Counted from the stretch's first letter, positions 21,176 to 33,523 are shown. The stretch: 64,000 nucleotides of DNA from Powellomyces hirtus (GCA_025526995.1 JAHLKG010000001.1:1736001-1800000), one strand, 5' to 3'. Notes: a model not told the origin generated them from the sequence alone. Translations and numbers: made by a program.

Positions 21176-22929
21176 ATGCCGGAAAAAGACATTGAGGCGT
21201 TCTGTCAGCGGTTCACAACTCTTCTGTCCCAGATAGGCACTCTTGGTGAAAGCGAAATTGATGATTGGATGTCATTGGAGCTTGTGGTGAATGTTAAATG
21301 CTCGTTGGCCTGCTCTCTCTCTGCTATCAACTAATCTTCCAAAAATGATAGCCATTATGCGACAAAAACGCACAGGCCTACTTTGTAGCGCAAACGCTAC
21401 TTGCCAAAATGTCGACGGAAACCTCTGATGGACGTCAGTGGGGACGGGTTTTGCGGAGGATCTCAGTTGGGTTGCAGACACGGTGTTCTCACGCCAAGTA
21501 TGTCAATGTCGATGCCGTACAATATCAATTACTGCGTCCCAACCTTTGGTTTATAAAGGGATTCATTGCTTTCAGAAGAACTGCAAGCCAGTCTTCTATC
21601 TTCGGCCGATGTGGAAGTGTCGGACACGTTACTGGATGTGTATCGGGAAAAGTCTATATCGAGCGGAAATGTTTTGAAGGTACGTGTTCTTAGCCGGACC
21701 TATATGGTCTATTGACCACTCACCACGGTTATATTAGCTATATAGAGCTTATCAAGCGAGTCCACCACCATCTGCCACATATCTACAGTCATCAGAACTA
21801 CTAGGTGGGTTACAACACAGTATCTTCGCGTAGATGCAGATCTTGATCTTCCCTTCGTTTGCAGAAGCGTTATTGGCAGTCACATTCGGACCATATCACT
21901 CAAGGAATCTTCTTGATGAGAAACTTTGGCTCATGGCTTATGCAACAACAGCAGTGGATACCGTCACGGAAGAAGAGAATACGGTACGATGCATGATCAC
22001 GCACTTCTGATAAACCAGCATGTTCACTCATAGGACGAAAACACTGCCAATGTCATTAGGAGAAGGTCAAGGACACAATGGACGCTCTGAAGTCGCTGAA
22101 CAATCTGGTGACCAGAGTGCATTCGATGAGACAAATGCCGGAGAATATGACGCCATTTTTGGCAGCAACCGAGTACGGCAGTGTGGGCATCTTTACAAAA
22201 CGAAAACAATGCTAATCGTTCACCCAGGATACCGATCACGGCAATGGCGTTGCTGCATTGGATTCGAGCATCATTGGAACAACCAACGTTCTATCAATGG
22301 GGAGCCATGGGTGAAGAGATACCATCAGCGCTGGATATATTGGATGAGGTACTGATATGCAAATTGATGGTTGTTTTGACAAGCACAATCTGGCTGACAT
22401 GTTGAATAGGTGGCTCTAAATCTACCCATACTTCGTGGCACCTTGGCCAAATTTTGGTTTGATATGCTAGAACGAAATAGTGCGGGGATTCCGCCTCTTT
22501 ATATCGTGAGTGTCGGGCTAGTTCGAGATTCCCAAACAAATTGTCATTGACCCGGCCTTGTCTACCGCTACAGTCGCAAATCAGAGAACATGTAGCAAGT
22601 CGTCTTGTTTTGATGTGTAAAGTCGGTCACTCCATTCCAATCTTGCGTCATATGGCCGAAAATCCAGGCCATATCGGAGAACCGGTGCTCGTCTACTTTT
22701 TGACAAACGTAAGCTAATTTTTTCTGTCATCCCAACTTCAATCCCAACTAAGTTGTCATCCCAACTTCAACATTACTTCTAATCACCGGCAACTGAATTG
22801 TAGCTACTGACTGAAATTGAGGGTCCCTACCCCGATGAGTTTGCCTCTCTCGTAAGCAAACTATGCTCCACGTTGTCGTCACCTCTGCAGATGGATGGTC
22901 AAATGCACGAGCTTGCTATCCGCCGGTGA
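21176..22929 (+). CDS. NELF-C/D (TH1) homologue, transcription pausing factor subunit
   Basis: Gene of about nine exons (start exon 21176 to about 21286, second exon from 21352, stop 22927-22929). Joined pieces include CDKNAQAYFVAQTLLAKM, EALLAVTFGPYHSRNLLDEK, IPITAMALLHWIRASLEQPT, a segment ending ALDILDE, VALNLPILRGTLAKFWFDML, SRLVLMCKVGHSIPILRHMA and LLTEIEGPYPDEFASLVSKL. The succession LxWI...P.F.....LDE, then a second helix ending in D-x-x-E, then VLMCKVGHSIPILRHM, then FLTNLL..I.GPYPDEF..L matches the C-terminal helical repeats of TH1/NELF-C/D in animals in order and spacing. In animals it binds NELF-A and holds RNA polymerase II in promoter-proximal pause. Middle exon edges are approximate. 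NELF is absent from S. cerevisiae, so this supports an early-diverging fungus. Confidence 0.7.
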
Positions 22930-23082
22930 CAGTGACTGGACTGAGGATCCAGGAGTTCCATTCACCAGTTACATACATCCGATCCCATCTTAGCAAATCC
23001 CTGTACCTATCTAATACGATTACGCACATCTGACCACAACGGACATGCCTTTCCAATAATAGGACAGCTTCCCTTGCTAATG
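22930..23082. other. Short convergent spacer
   Basis: About 150 bases between the stop codons of the NELF-C/D-like gene and the ankyrin gene. It must carry both polyadenylation regions. Nothing else was seen. Confidence 0.4.
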
Positions 23083-24804
23083 CTACGGTACAGCGCTCCA
23101 AGCACCGGACTCGCTTTCGCGAATAGGTTGTCTACACATTCCAGAAGCAAGACCTAAAATCAGAGCACACAACAATGGCTTTGAAGCGGGTGACGTGATC
23201 GATAAGAGCTGAGGCAGAAACTCGGTGATGAGATGAGGATCTTGTGAGGAGCTAGCCGCTTGAATGATGCGGCCGTTGCGGTGGTTTGAGTTGGCGCCAA
23301 GCTCGAGGAGACGACGAACGACGGTTGTGTGGCGATTCTCCACTGCTTGGAGTAGTGCAGCGCTGCCGCGTGCTGATGGGACCGCTTTAGCCTTTACAAG
23401 CTCGTCTACGACTTCTACGTGTCCGCCCATGGCAGCAGCACACAATGCCGCATTCCGCTGGGACGTCGGTTTGGCGCCTGCTCGGAGGAGTACTTGGACG
23501 ACCTATATTAAAAGTGGTTGATTACGACATTTGGCCGGGGCAGAAGTCAGTAATTACTTACATGAACATGGCCACCAGCGGCCGCTTCACAAAGCGGGTT
23601 TCCTCCTCTACGGGATCGGGGGTTCACGGCGGCGCCGCGGCTGATGAGGTCAATCACGACGTCGGTTCTCCCGTGGCCGGCCGCAATAAGCAAAGCTGCA
23701 TTTCCGCCTGCATGTACATCAGCCCCTGTAATTCGCGAAGAAGTCAGCGAAATGACTATCTAATAAGTAAAGCGAAATCATCCATGAATTACCTGCGTCC
23801 AAGAGCGTCTGAACCACTCGGATGTGGCCGAATCTAGCTGCCCGTGTCAAAGCATTCCATTCTTGAGCAACATCTTCGTCCGGGTCCTCGGGAGCTGTTC
23901 GTGGCGCGACATTCATTTCCGCACCCGCCGACAGAAGCTCTCTCACTACGCGGGTGTGTCCTGCTGAGGCTGCCAACTGAAGGGGTCGCTCATCCTCGTC
24001 GCCTTGGTTGACATCCGCGCCGGACATGATGAGTTGGCGAACGATCCGAAGGTGTCCGTTTGCTGCTGCGAGTTGCAGTGGTCGATCCTGCTGCTTCCAG
24101 AAGCCGATGAATGGTATCGTCTCCCCTTGACTGACATCCGCTCCAGCCAGGACAAGCTCATGAACGACATCCAAGAATCCTCGTGAGGAGGCAACCCGGA
24201 GTGCCATGTTGTTAAAAGCATGGATGTCGCTACCTGCCTCCAAGAGCAGCATGAGAACAGATACATAGCCATTGGCCGCGGCTTGTTGCAGAGCGTTGTA
24301 CTCCCAGCTGAACTTGCTGACACTGGTCAGATTTTGACAGGCTGGCGTGCAAAGATTGACATCTGCTCCCATGTCAATGAGCATCCGAACCAGGGTTTCG
24401 TCTCCCCGGGCAGCGGCGGCGCGGATGGCACCTCCATCATCGGCGTTGATGTTGAATCCAGCGTCGAACAGATGTTGTACGGCGGCATGCAACCAGTCTC
24501 GATGGGTATCTGTGTGGTGTGTTTCCAGAGGACTTCGGATATGAACCCGCAAAAAGTTATGTCGGCCTTCGACTTCAAGTTCAACGTTTCGGAGACCTGG
24601 CCAGCTGGAGCGAACTGCCCGTGAAATAGCGTCGGGATACCATTTGAGTTCTTTCAGCTTCAGCATAAACAGGTCGTTGGTCGTCACTGTTTGCCATAGA
24701 GTAGAGCACGTGCGGCGGACTTCGGAATTTGTGAGGAGGTTGGTATAACTTGCAATGTATCGAATAATCTCCGGTGGGAGCTGGCTGACTACTTGATGTG
24801 ACAT
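23083..24804 (-). CDS. F-box-like ankyrin-repeat protein
   Basis: Three exons (23793-24804, 23562-23725, 23083-23502) join in frame to 531 residues. Both introns have GT-AG ends and fall within ankyrin repeats. The N-terminus (VVSQLPPEIIRYIASYTN ... SEVRRTCSTLWQ) has the LP-x-E-I-x-x-I...R..C..W pattern of an F-box, which would bind Skp1. It is followed by about nine ankyrin repeats, for example GGAIRAAAARGDETLVRMLI, RPLQLAAANGHLRIVRQLIM, RPLQLAASAGHTRVVRELLS and NAALCAAAMGGHVEVVDELV. Suggested role is a substrate adaptor for an SCF ubiquitin ligase, inferred from domain order only. Large ankyrin families of this kind are common in chytrids. The C-terminal ~45 residues lose the repeat pattern. 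Confidence 0.8.
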
Positions 24805-26479
24805 AACGGCAATAGGTGAACTTGATTGATTGAATTGATTGCAGTTTACGGACGGTTAGAATATTTCAGGTGTAGAAGGATCAACTGGGCTCAGGACATG
24901 GATCTGTGTCCTTATTCATTTCTTTCGTCTAAAAGCATTCACGAACCCACGGCTATTTAAAGTGACACGCTCGAAAAAGCCTCCCAACAGCCCAACCGCC
25001 CATTTTTCCCACGTTGTTTTCCCGGGCCTATTTTCTCATACTGGGTAGGAATCATGTCCAAAAATAGAGTGATCGGAGAAAATGGACTTGGCAGTTTGGG
25101 ATCTAGGTCCCTAGTCCTTGCCTTGAGAAGCCTTGAGAACTTTAAAATATATGCAGGTCATACGCTCTGCGAAATTCCGCCCTTCTCCTGACGCTGAATC
25201 TGAAATTCCACGGAACGTTTTTGGTGCAAACTTCGACGAGTATGGTAGCTGTTACGGGTAAGCTTAAACTCAAGTGAAACCCATCTGACGTCGGAAACAG
25301 CTTACATGAGCCAAATGCGCGTAGATTGGTCAACTTCAACGCGCACTTTCCCCACAGGGCATCGCTACGAAGTGGGCAGTACAGACTTGCAGTAAACGCA
25401 ATCCTAACTATTGATACATGAAAGTGAATCACGTGTTGCTCCTCGCATGCAGCGATAGGCCACGGGGTTTTTTCTATGGTTGTATGTGATCGCGACTTGC
25501 GGAGATTAGCCAATCTTTTCGCCGTTGATAATTTCACACTGCGCTGCTTCGCTGAAATGGGCGGGCGCAACCTGCCAGAAGTCTGTAAAAGGCGTGCACT
25601 TCCTCGCCCCTCTCTCACTTTTTCTTCACTTTCCTTCATTGTCCTTCCGCTCCTGTGCGTCGCTACACAGCTTTTCCCCCAGCATTTGACTGGGGTTGCT
25701 GAGTACCTGCGTCAGTGGTGCACTCTGTTCCTACCCTTTGTTTCTTCCCATCCTTTTTACTTTAGCTTTTGTTGTTTGAGAGCTGGGAACTCGATAGAAG
25801 CACCCTTGGCTGTGGGCAACCGTTAGTTTCATTTGAGTCGGGGCGTCCTTAGCTTGCGGACGTCAATGCAATTGTGGTTTTGGATTGTGCGCTCCGCAAT
25901 TTAACCGCATTCGTGCGGTTTCCTCGTTTTCTTCGTTTACTTCCTTTTTTTTTTGTTTGTTTTTGTTATTTATTTTCTTTTCACTCCTTCTTCCGCCCTC
26001 TTCCTTTTTTTTTGCTTTTTTTCCGGCTGCGGGAGTCCGGTCCCAAGGGCAAAAGCTCCCGCGTAACCCAAGCCAGTGACGGGAATCTCATAAAAAGCGC
26101 CCTTGGCCTGCAGGCGTCAATTCGACTCGGGAGTCGAATGGCACTGCAGGTTTCACAAACAAAATGAAGGATGAAAAATTACATGATGAACAAGCAGGGA
26201 TATGTGGTCTTGTGGAAGACGATCTTTCAATACCATCTCTACGCCGAACATGCGCACGATTGGCATTCCCACAATGCCCATTTGCGAGCAAGCATAATGG
26301 ATTTTGTCGCGCGCAGAGCGTGGGCAGGTTTGCGGGAATGGACCAATTGTTTCACGTCGTGAGCCTTCCGGCGCTTGAACATATGAAAAAGCATTTTATC
26401 TGATGCTCTTTGGCGGACAGTTTGCGGGTTGTTGGTGCGTAGTGTCAAACGCGATGGCATAAAGATTTGACGCGCAATA
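24805..26479. other. 1.7-kb region without recognised gene; pyrimidine-rich with a structured element
   Basis: Open frames here are low-complexity or non-protein-like. The stretch 25590-26030 is strongly pyrimidine-rich on the plus strand, including two T-tracts around 25945 and 26005. Two inverted repeats stand out downstream of it: GCGGGAG/CTCCCGC around 26030-26060, and the nested palindrome at 26107-26150 listed separately. It probably carries the promoter for the downstream genes. Confidence 0.45.
26107..26150. repeat. Nested inverted repeat
   Basis: CCTGCAG at 26107-26113 is the exact reverse complement of CTGCAGG at 26144-26150. Inside lies a perfect 8-base hairpin, TTCGACTC (26121-26128) and GAGTCGAA (26131-26138), separated by two G. 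The whole element could form a two-tier stem or cruciform. Function unknown. Confidence 0.6.
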
Positions 26480-26933
26480 ATGACTGTGCCTCTTACGGAC
26501 CCAGACCGGCGCATTGTCCGGATAAGCTCACTCGTGGCATCTTCGACTCTAACCCCGACAGTTTCAGAGAAGACATTTGTAGCGCTCTTGTTGCTTCATT
26601 TGGGCTTTGAAATGACCACCCATGCGGCAAAGCATAACGAAGAGATCACCAGCGCCGCCGTCACTAAGGGAACCACCGGAACTGTAAGAAGGGCTCGCTC
26701 ACTCGACGCCTGTCATTCCACGCTGGCGCTGAACAATACCCTTATATTGATAGGGTGACTCTGGCCGTGCGAAAGCTCCTCCAACAGCCATAAAGAAGAT
26801 TACGGAGAGAAGATCGGACAAGGTTGGAGAAGCCGATCCTTTGGAAGAGCGGGCTAATGACCCCAAAATCCGGGTAAAGCCTCAAACTCCTATCGGTAAA
26901 ATGGGCCGCATAGTAAAACCAATGGTCGAGTAG
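26480..26933 (+). CDS. Small hypothetical protein, possibly upstream exons of the remodeller
   Basis: Two exons, 26480-26683 and 26754-26933, joined by a 70-base intron (GTAAGA ... GATAG) in phase 0, give 127 residues. The N-terminal half holds a hydrophobic helix-like stretch (KTFVALLLLHLGFEM); the second exon is basic (AIKKITERRSDKVGEADP). I do not recognise it. The stop lies only 39 bases before the ATG at 26973 of the remodeller gene, and a donor at 26874 with the AG at 26953-26954 would join the two in frame without any stop. So this may be the true N-terminus of that gene rather than a separate one. Confidence 0.35.
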
Positions 26934-26972
26934 GAGCCAACATCCAGCATAAAGGGCCGGAAAGACAAGCTT

Positions 26973-29900
26973 ATGGCTTTCGATAGCTCACACGACGTGC
27001 AACCCGCTGGTGCGAAATCGCATGTCTCAAAATTTGAGGCAGTCATGATCTCCAAAGTGCACGATCAGATAGCTGTCACAAATACGGCAAACCCTACGAA
27101 AAATAGCACTGGCTCAAATACGAGAGACCCAATCAAAGCCATGTCCAAGTGGAAAGCAGACACGCGCAATGATAATTCTGACGATGAAGCTGACTTCACT
27201 CCTAATGAACCCGGTAGTAGTGAGGAGTCCCCGGAAGAAGACGAAGAACCTGAATCCTCCGAAGACGACGAAGAACCTTCGCGATTGCGCCCTCGCAAAG
27301 GCGCGACAGTGATGATCAGCGAAGATGAGTCAGAATCCGAAGAAGAAGCTGGTCCGACCAATGGCCATCATCAGCCTCTGTGCACGAAATGCGGTATGGA
27401 CAAGAAACGTGGCGAATCTCCAACGCGCGCTCACATCACTCTCATAATCAGGTCGCCCGTCGCAAAACAAAAAGCGGAAGAAGAGAGAAGATGATGATTT
27501 GGAGGAAGACCTGGGACAGCTGATACAGTGTACGACATGTGCCCTAGCATGGCATGGCCCTTGCGCAACGACGGAAGCATCGGCGCGGCCCTCCCTAGAT
27601 GGCAAGCCACAATGCCTGCTCTGTTACAAAGAGGGTCCAATATGTCAAATCTGTCAAAAGAGGCACACTGCCAACGTGAGGCACCCACTCTTTCGATGTT
27701 TTCGTTGTGATTTTCCCGCGCACATCGACTGCCTGTTGCAACAATATATCGATGATGTGGATGAGACTGGGGGGACCCACATTCCTTCGGGCACAGGTTC
27801 TCGAACGTATTTTGAGAGTCAATGGAAATGCGTGGATTGTACCATCTGGAATGACCATGTGGAGTTGATCCTCACATTCAGAGATTCTGCCGAAACTACG
27901 GAGGGTGATACGAGCCGCGAGTTCTATGTAAAGTTTACAGGATGGTCTTATCGGCATTGCACCTGGTAAATGCGTAGTGGTGTCTGCAACAGTGGGTCTA
28001 TGAACTCACCACTTTGTGCTCTCGTCCAGGGTTTCGGAGCGCTGGTTGTCGGGAGTGAGAAAGGAAAAAGCAAAGTATCGCAACTTCTTGCGCATGGTTG
28101 CAGAGGAAAACCAGGCTGCACTTGACGCTGGAGACGGATTAATATGGCCGAAAGAAGTGGACGATGTTGTACCCTCAGACCTTGTGACTGTTGGCGGCGT
28201 GCTCGATGTCAGCTATTCCGATGCACATGGGACAGAAACCATAGAAAATGTCAAGCAGTTCTACATCAAATGGGTTGGGTTGCCTCACAACAAATGCAAC
28301 TGGGAGAATTGTTTCGAGGCTGACGACCCTATGTACGAGACCCTGGTCCAAAAGTATGAAGAGTTTCTTCGGCGGAACATGCTCGGTGACCCTTCAGAGA
28401 AGCCAGCAGAATCTCGGTCCTTCCGAGAATACACCGAACAACCAAAGTTTATCGGGGGCGGCAAGCTGAAGCCTTACCAGGTACACTTTCCATGTCTATT
28501 TTCGTTCGTACCACATGTCACTGACCAATATTCGTTTCGCAGCTGGATGGTTTGAAGTATGTTTCCTTCGACTACTTTGCTCAGCGGTGCAGACTAAATC
28601 TTATATTCCTGCAGCTGGTTAATGTACAAATGGTCCAAACACATGCCTTCGATATTAGCGGATGACATGGGTTTAGGAAAGACGGTGCAAATCGTTGCGC
28701 TTCTGGCTAGTCTTCACCACGACTACCACCTATCACCATTTCTCATTGCCGCGCCATCCTCAACTCTTGGTCATTGGGAAGCGGAGCTCGCGGCATGGGC
28801 ACCAGAACTGGTTGTTGTTCGCTATGCCGGAGACGCCCAAACGCGCGAGGTCATCCGCAGCCACGAGATCTTTGGCCCATCCGATAGTAGCCGCACTCAG
28901 TCCAAAAACGTTCGATTCCATGTTCTTCTCGTTCACTATGAGACCCTTGCCCGAGATTGCGCCTTCTTCAAAAAAATCAAGTTTGATGTATTGATATGCG
29001 ATGAGGGACACCGCCTGAAGAATGACTCGGCTGCTACTTTTGAAGCCTTCCGAAAACACCTGAAAGTGGAGCACAGAATCATTCTTACCGGTACAGCCTT
29101 CAGTGCTTAGTAATCCTCCACGTCCCTGCTGAAATTTACGAACTTTTACAGGAACCCCATTACAGAACAATGTTCGGGAGCTGTTTAATTTGCTGAGCTT
29201 TCTGGTATGTCTAACGAACGGGTCTCGAAGACGCATGTGGCAAAACATAATCAAAAATCATAGGATCCGGTCAAATTCGCCAAACCCCAAGACTGGGAAG
29301 CGAAGTATGGAGGGGATCTGATCACAGATGAGATGGTGAAGGAGATCCACGTGGTACGAAATGTAGTAACATACACAGCCGCTTCTGCCTGCTCAGCCTT
29401 TTGACCATGTAACATTACAGCTCTTGAAGCCTTATTTCCTGAGAAGAACCAAAGAGAATGCGGATCTAGACTTACCGCCAAAAGTAAGTGCTTGATCCTT
29501 GAGGCCCGTGTAAGCCGGTTCTATTCTGTTAACTGATTTGATATCAAGGTCGAGATTTTGGTCCCATTGTCACTGAGCCCTTTGCAAACTGAGCTATACA
29601 AGGCGATAATTTCCAAAAGTGCTGCGCTACTGAAGCAAATCGGGGTGTCCACTACCGGAAAAGAAGACGCACGAGTCAGCTACCTAAGAAAGTACGTAGC
29701 ATTATGCCAAAGGTCCTCACTAAATCTCAGCTGATAGAGTTTTTCCGTGAATAGCATTCTTATGGAGTTGCGTAAAGTCTGCAATCACCCTTACAGTCTT
29801 CAAGATGTAGAACCAACAGGGCTTTCCGACGAAGAATCTCACAAGCGTCTCATCGGGGCCAGCGGCAAACTTACTCTGTTGCATAAGATGCTTCCCAAAC

Positions 29901-32900
29901 TCAAATCGGGCGGCCATCGAATCCTCATCTTCTCGCAGTTCAAACTTACTCTCGATATCCTAGAAGATTATCTTAACGTTGAAAATTACGGATATTGTCG
30001 GATGGATGGGGATACAACGATCACAGACCGCCAGCCAATAATCAATCGCTTCAATTCGCCCGAGTCAGACGCATTCGTGTTTCTGTTGACGACGCGGACT
30101 GGAGCCGAAGGCATCAACCTGACCGCAGCGGATACCATCATTTTGTTTGATGCGGATTGGAACCCACATCGAGACATCCAAGCCATGGCCCGTGCTCATA
30201 GGATTGGGCAAACGAAGCCCCTCGTGGTGTACCGATTCTTTAACCGTCGATGTGTGGAGGAGAAGATTCTTGAAGTCGGCAAAAAGAAGCTGGTGCTCGA
30301 CCATCTACTGATTGAGCAGATGGGAAGCAATGCGGACTCTAGAGAGAATCTGTCTTCAATCATCAAATATGGTGCAAAGGCACTGTTCGAGGAGAACGAG
30401 GAATCATTGGACGCCGCCCGGATCAAGTACGACAATGCCGAGGTAGACAAGCTCCTGGATCGGTCCGTGATTTTCCAAAAGAAGACGGATGAGGAGTCGG
30501 GTCCAAGTGCGGCTACCGACAAACTGGGCGCTTTTGCCAAACTGTGGCAAACTGATAAAGCTGAGCTTGTCGAACAAGAACTGACTGACATTGCTGGTGA
30601 CGCTAGTGACATGCCGGAAGACGAAGGCGATCAAGGGGCATTTTGGGATAATCTTCTCAAACATACTGCGGAGGACGCGATGCAGCAGGAAGCCATAGAG
30701 TACGACGAACACGGCAGAGCCAAACGAAGACGGAAAAACGTGAATTACAGCGAGGTACAGCGAGCACGCGTAAAAATGCAATCACGGGACCCCTCAGATG
30801 CTGAAGAAGAGGAAGTGGATATCCAACCGCGGGTAACGGAAGATCCGGAATTCGAGCCCGAACTGGAGGAGGCTGAGAATGGTGACGATGACGACACTGA
30901 AGACGACAACGTTGAAGAGCCAGGAGAAGAGGTGTTGATGGACATTTCAGTTGTCCCGAAGAAAGGTCCGGGACGGCCACGAAAATCCATCACAGATTTG
31001 CCGGGCAACCAAGGCAAAAAGCGGAAGATAAATCAGTCGTTCGCCCGAGTGAATGGGCAGCAAATTTTTCCAACGACGGCTACTTCTCAAGCGCTTCCTG
31101 GTGGTGGTGTGCGGACGATATATCACAAACCGCTCCCGAATATTCAGCCGAATCTACCCACGCAAGCGCACCCGATCAATCCACTGCAAAATCCAACATC
31201 CAAAGGCAAACGTAACGCCCCAGCGCTCGTCGTACCTCCCTCAGTTATTCCCCCTCCGAGTGCTGCGATGCGCTCCGCCGCTGAAATATTAGTCCGGGCA
31301 TACACAACACCCAACAAAGCACCCGCCTGTTGGCTCTGCTTCTCGACGAATCTGCACCTGATTGGTGATTGCCCAATGCGGACATCAGCGGCGTACATCC
31401 TCGATGCATATTTCCAGATGGATGCGGCGGTGAAGGTCGTCAGCCTGGCAGACGACGTTCGATACGAGCTCATCATGAAAATGAAGATTCTGAGCCAGTT
31501 CTTGAAGCAAATCAAGGCAGCAGGAACTGTCACTGGGATCTCAAATTTTGTTGTCCCCCCGAGCCCTGCACCTCTGCCTACTGTCATGCCGGTTCCACAG
31601 ACCATGGTTGCCGCAGAGTCAGCCCGACCGAATCCCACATTGAGGGAGATGATGGCCCAGAGACAACAAGGAGCAAGTGGGAAGAAATGGCCAATACTAC
31701 CCCTTGCTGTGTCGCAGGGGACAGGTTCCGGAAGTTCTGGAATGCCGCCTTCTGTCCCAACAGCCACTCAACCATTGAAGGTTGCTGTCACAACTGCTTC
31801 CACGCTCACAGCCCCTCAAGCGAACGGGAAAATCAGCAATTCATCTGCTGCTGGGATCAGAAGTGGTTCCGCAAGTTCTCCAAACGTACAGAATGTCGCA
31901 AGCGTATCACCAGTGACGTCCGTTGCGCCGAGCGGGGGACTGCTGAATAGCAGTGTACCGGCAGGTCCCGTATCAGAGCGAGCTAGCGCCAACATTTCCC
32001 GATATTTGAGACAACAAGCACTCTCACAAAATATAGTGCCAGCGATCCAGAGCACTGTTGCCGGACCGCCAATCAGTCATTCAATCAACCCGCCACCCAA
32101 CACAGCTGCACAGCCAAATTATCAATCATCGTTCGGGTTGACCTCTCAATTGCAAGCAAACACTCCACATCTCACCACCACGTCATCCATGCCTGCTGGT
32201 CCACCTTCCGTCACAAGCATACCAAGCGCATCTTCCACGTCGATTGCATCGTCGGCAAGGCAGATGGTCGTAAGACCTGCTGAAGCAGTCATGAGTCATC
32301 AACCGTCACCCCCTTCGGATACCCCGGTGCAACCAACAAGCTTGGTTCCAACAGAAGCTCAGTTCTCCGTCAATAAATCGGTCGCCTCGGAACGCGTACC
32401 AGCCGGTAATTGCTTGTTCTGTGCTTCTCCCGAACATCCCACCGACTCCTTCACGTGTCCGCTCTTGCGTGCAAACCCAGTAGCCTACCGTCGGCGCTTG
32501 ATCGAGTTGATTCGGACCGGTCTTATCTCCCACCTGACCCTGCAGAAAGTGCAAGAGATGGAACAGCGAGCGGTTTTCTACTTGCAGAACAACGTCAAGC
32601 CACCCGACGCATCTGGCAATGGGTCTACAAGCGCAAGTTCGGCTACGAGTAATAGTGCGGTCTTCTCGTCCGGGGCACCCGTGGCCTGGCCAGTCTCGAC
32701 TGCTGCTTCACAACACGACTTGAACGTAGGACATGGTTTAGTGCCAACCAGCGGCGTCTTCCAGGCACTTCCGCAGCCGATGCAAGGTCTATCAAACACA
32801 TGGCCACATACCCCACAACATCACCGGAATGGTCAGCAACCAATCTCGAATTTTGTCCAACAAACTTTCATTCCGCTGCAAAACCCCACCACATTTCAGC

Positions 32901-33169
32901 AGCAACAATCGGCACTCTGGATTGCCCCGCAAGGGCAGTATGGGCCGCCGCCGCAGCCAGCATTTCCTCAGCAGATGCAATTCCAACAATGGCACCCGCA
33001 AATGAACATTCCGATGTCATACCCACAACCGGCGTGGCCCAACGTTGCGAACGCACCGCCATACCAACAGCTATACCAAATGCAGCAACTGCAGCAACCG
33101 ATCCGACCAAACCTTTCACCGGGAACAATTGTTGATCTGACGGAAGAGAGTGAGAATGGCAAGGTGTAA
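26973..33169 (+). CDS. PHD-chromodomain-SNF2 chromatin remodeller, Mit1/CHD type
   Basis: Ten exons: 26973-27408, 27452-27965, 28030-28480, 28543-28556, 28615-29090, 29152-29204, 29264-29353, 29421-29483, 29551-29691, 29755-33169. Order of domains: acidic low-complexity region; PHD-like Cys clusters (LCTKCGMDKK, LIQCTTCALAWHGPC, ICQICQKRHT with CFRCDFPAHIDC); two chromodomains (REFYVKFTGWSYRHCTW and KQFYIKWVGLPHNKCNW); the SNF2 ATPase with DDMGLGKT (Walker A), DEGHRLKN (Walker B), GTPLQNN, and the C-terminal helicase half with GGHRILIFSQF, RAHRIGQTKP. The long tail has two short Cys/His knuckles (CWLCFSTNLHLIGDC and CLFCASPEHPTDSFTC) and ends with a SUMO-interacting-like IVDLTEES. This layout is closest to fission yeast Mit1 (SHREC complex) and CHD3/Mi-2. 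Exon 4 is only 14 bases. The start may lie further upstream. Confidence 0.88.
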
Positions 33170-33523
33170 ATGTTTGTATCGCGTACATTTTGCAAATTTC
33201 AGGCGCTGTGTGCGTGGCGGGACTTGGGATTTAGGTTATGATCCAAGCTAGCCTTAAGTAGATACTACCGTACTCTTGGGCCATTAGTAAAGCTACGCGA
33301 TCCTCTCTTAGTTTGAATTTTGAATCATAGCTCATTTTTGCCGATTGGATTTTGACGCTTGTGCGGGATTGACGGCTACTGCAGCGCGACTTCTAAGAAT
33401 TCCGCCTCGGATCACGTGCGTAGTGCCTGGAATCGGAGCATTGGAGTCTTCGCGATTTCAGAATTCTACACCTGCATTAGCCTGCGCTGTAGAAGACGAG
33501 AAGAGAAGAGAAGCAGGAACGCA
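33170..33523. other. Spacer and promoter of OCT1
   Basis: About 350 bases. An open frame continues upstream of the chosen OCT1 start without an ATG, so it is treated as leader. No repeat or RNA gene seen. Confidence 0.35.

Noticed and set aside
25874..26167. Phe/Leu-rich open frame resembling a membrane protein
   Set aside because: It is translation of a pyrimidine-rich tract; TTT and CTT codons produce apparent hydrophobic helices.
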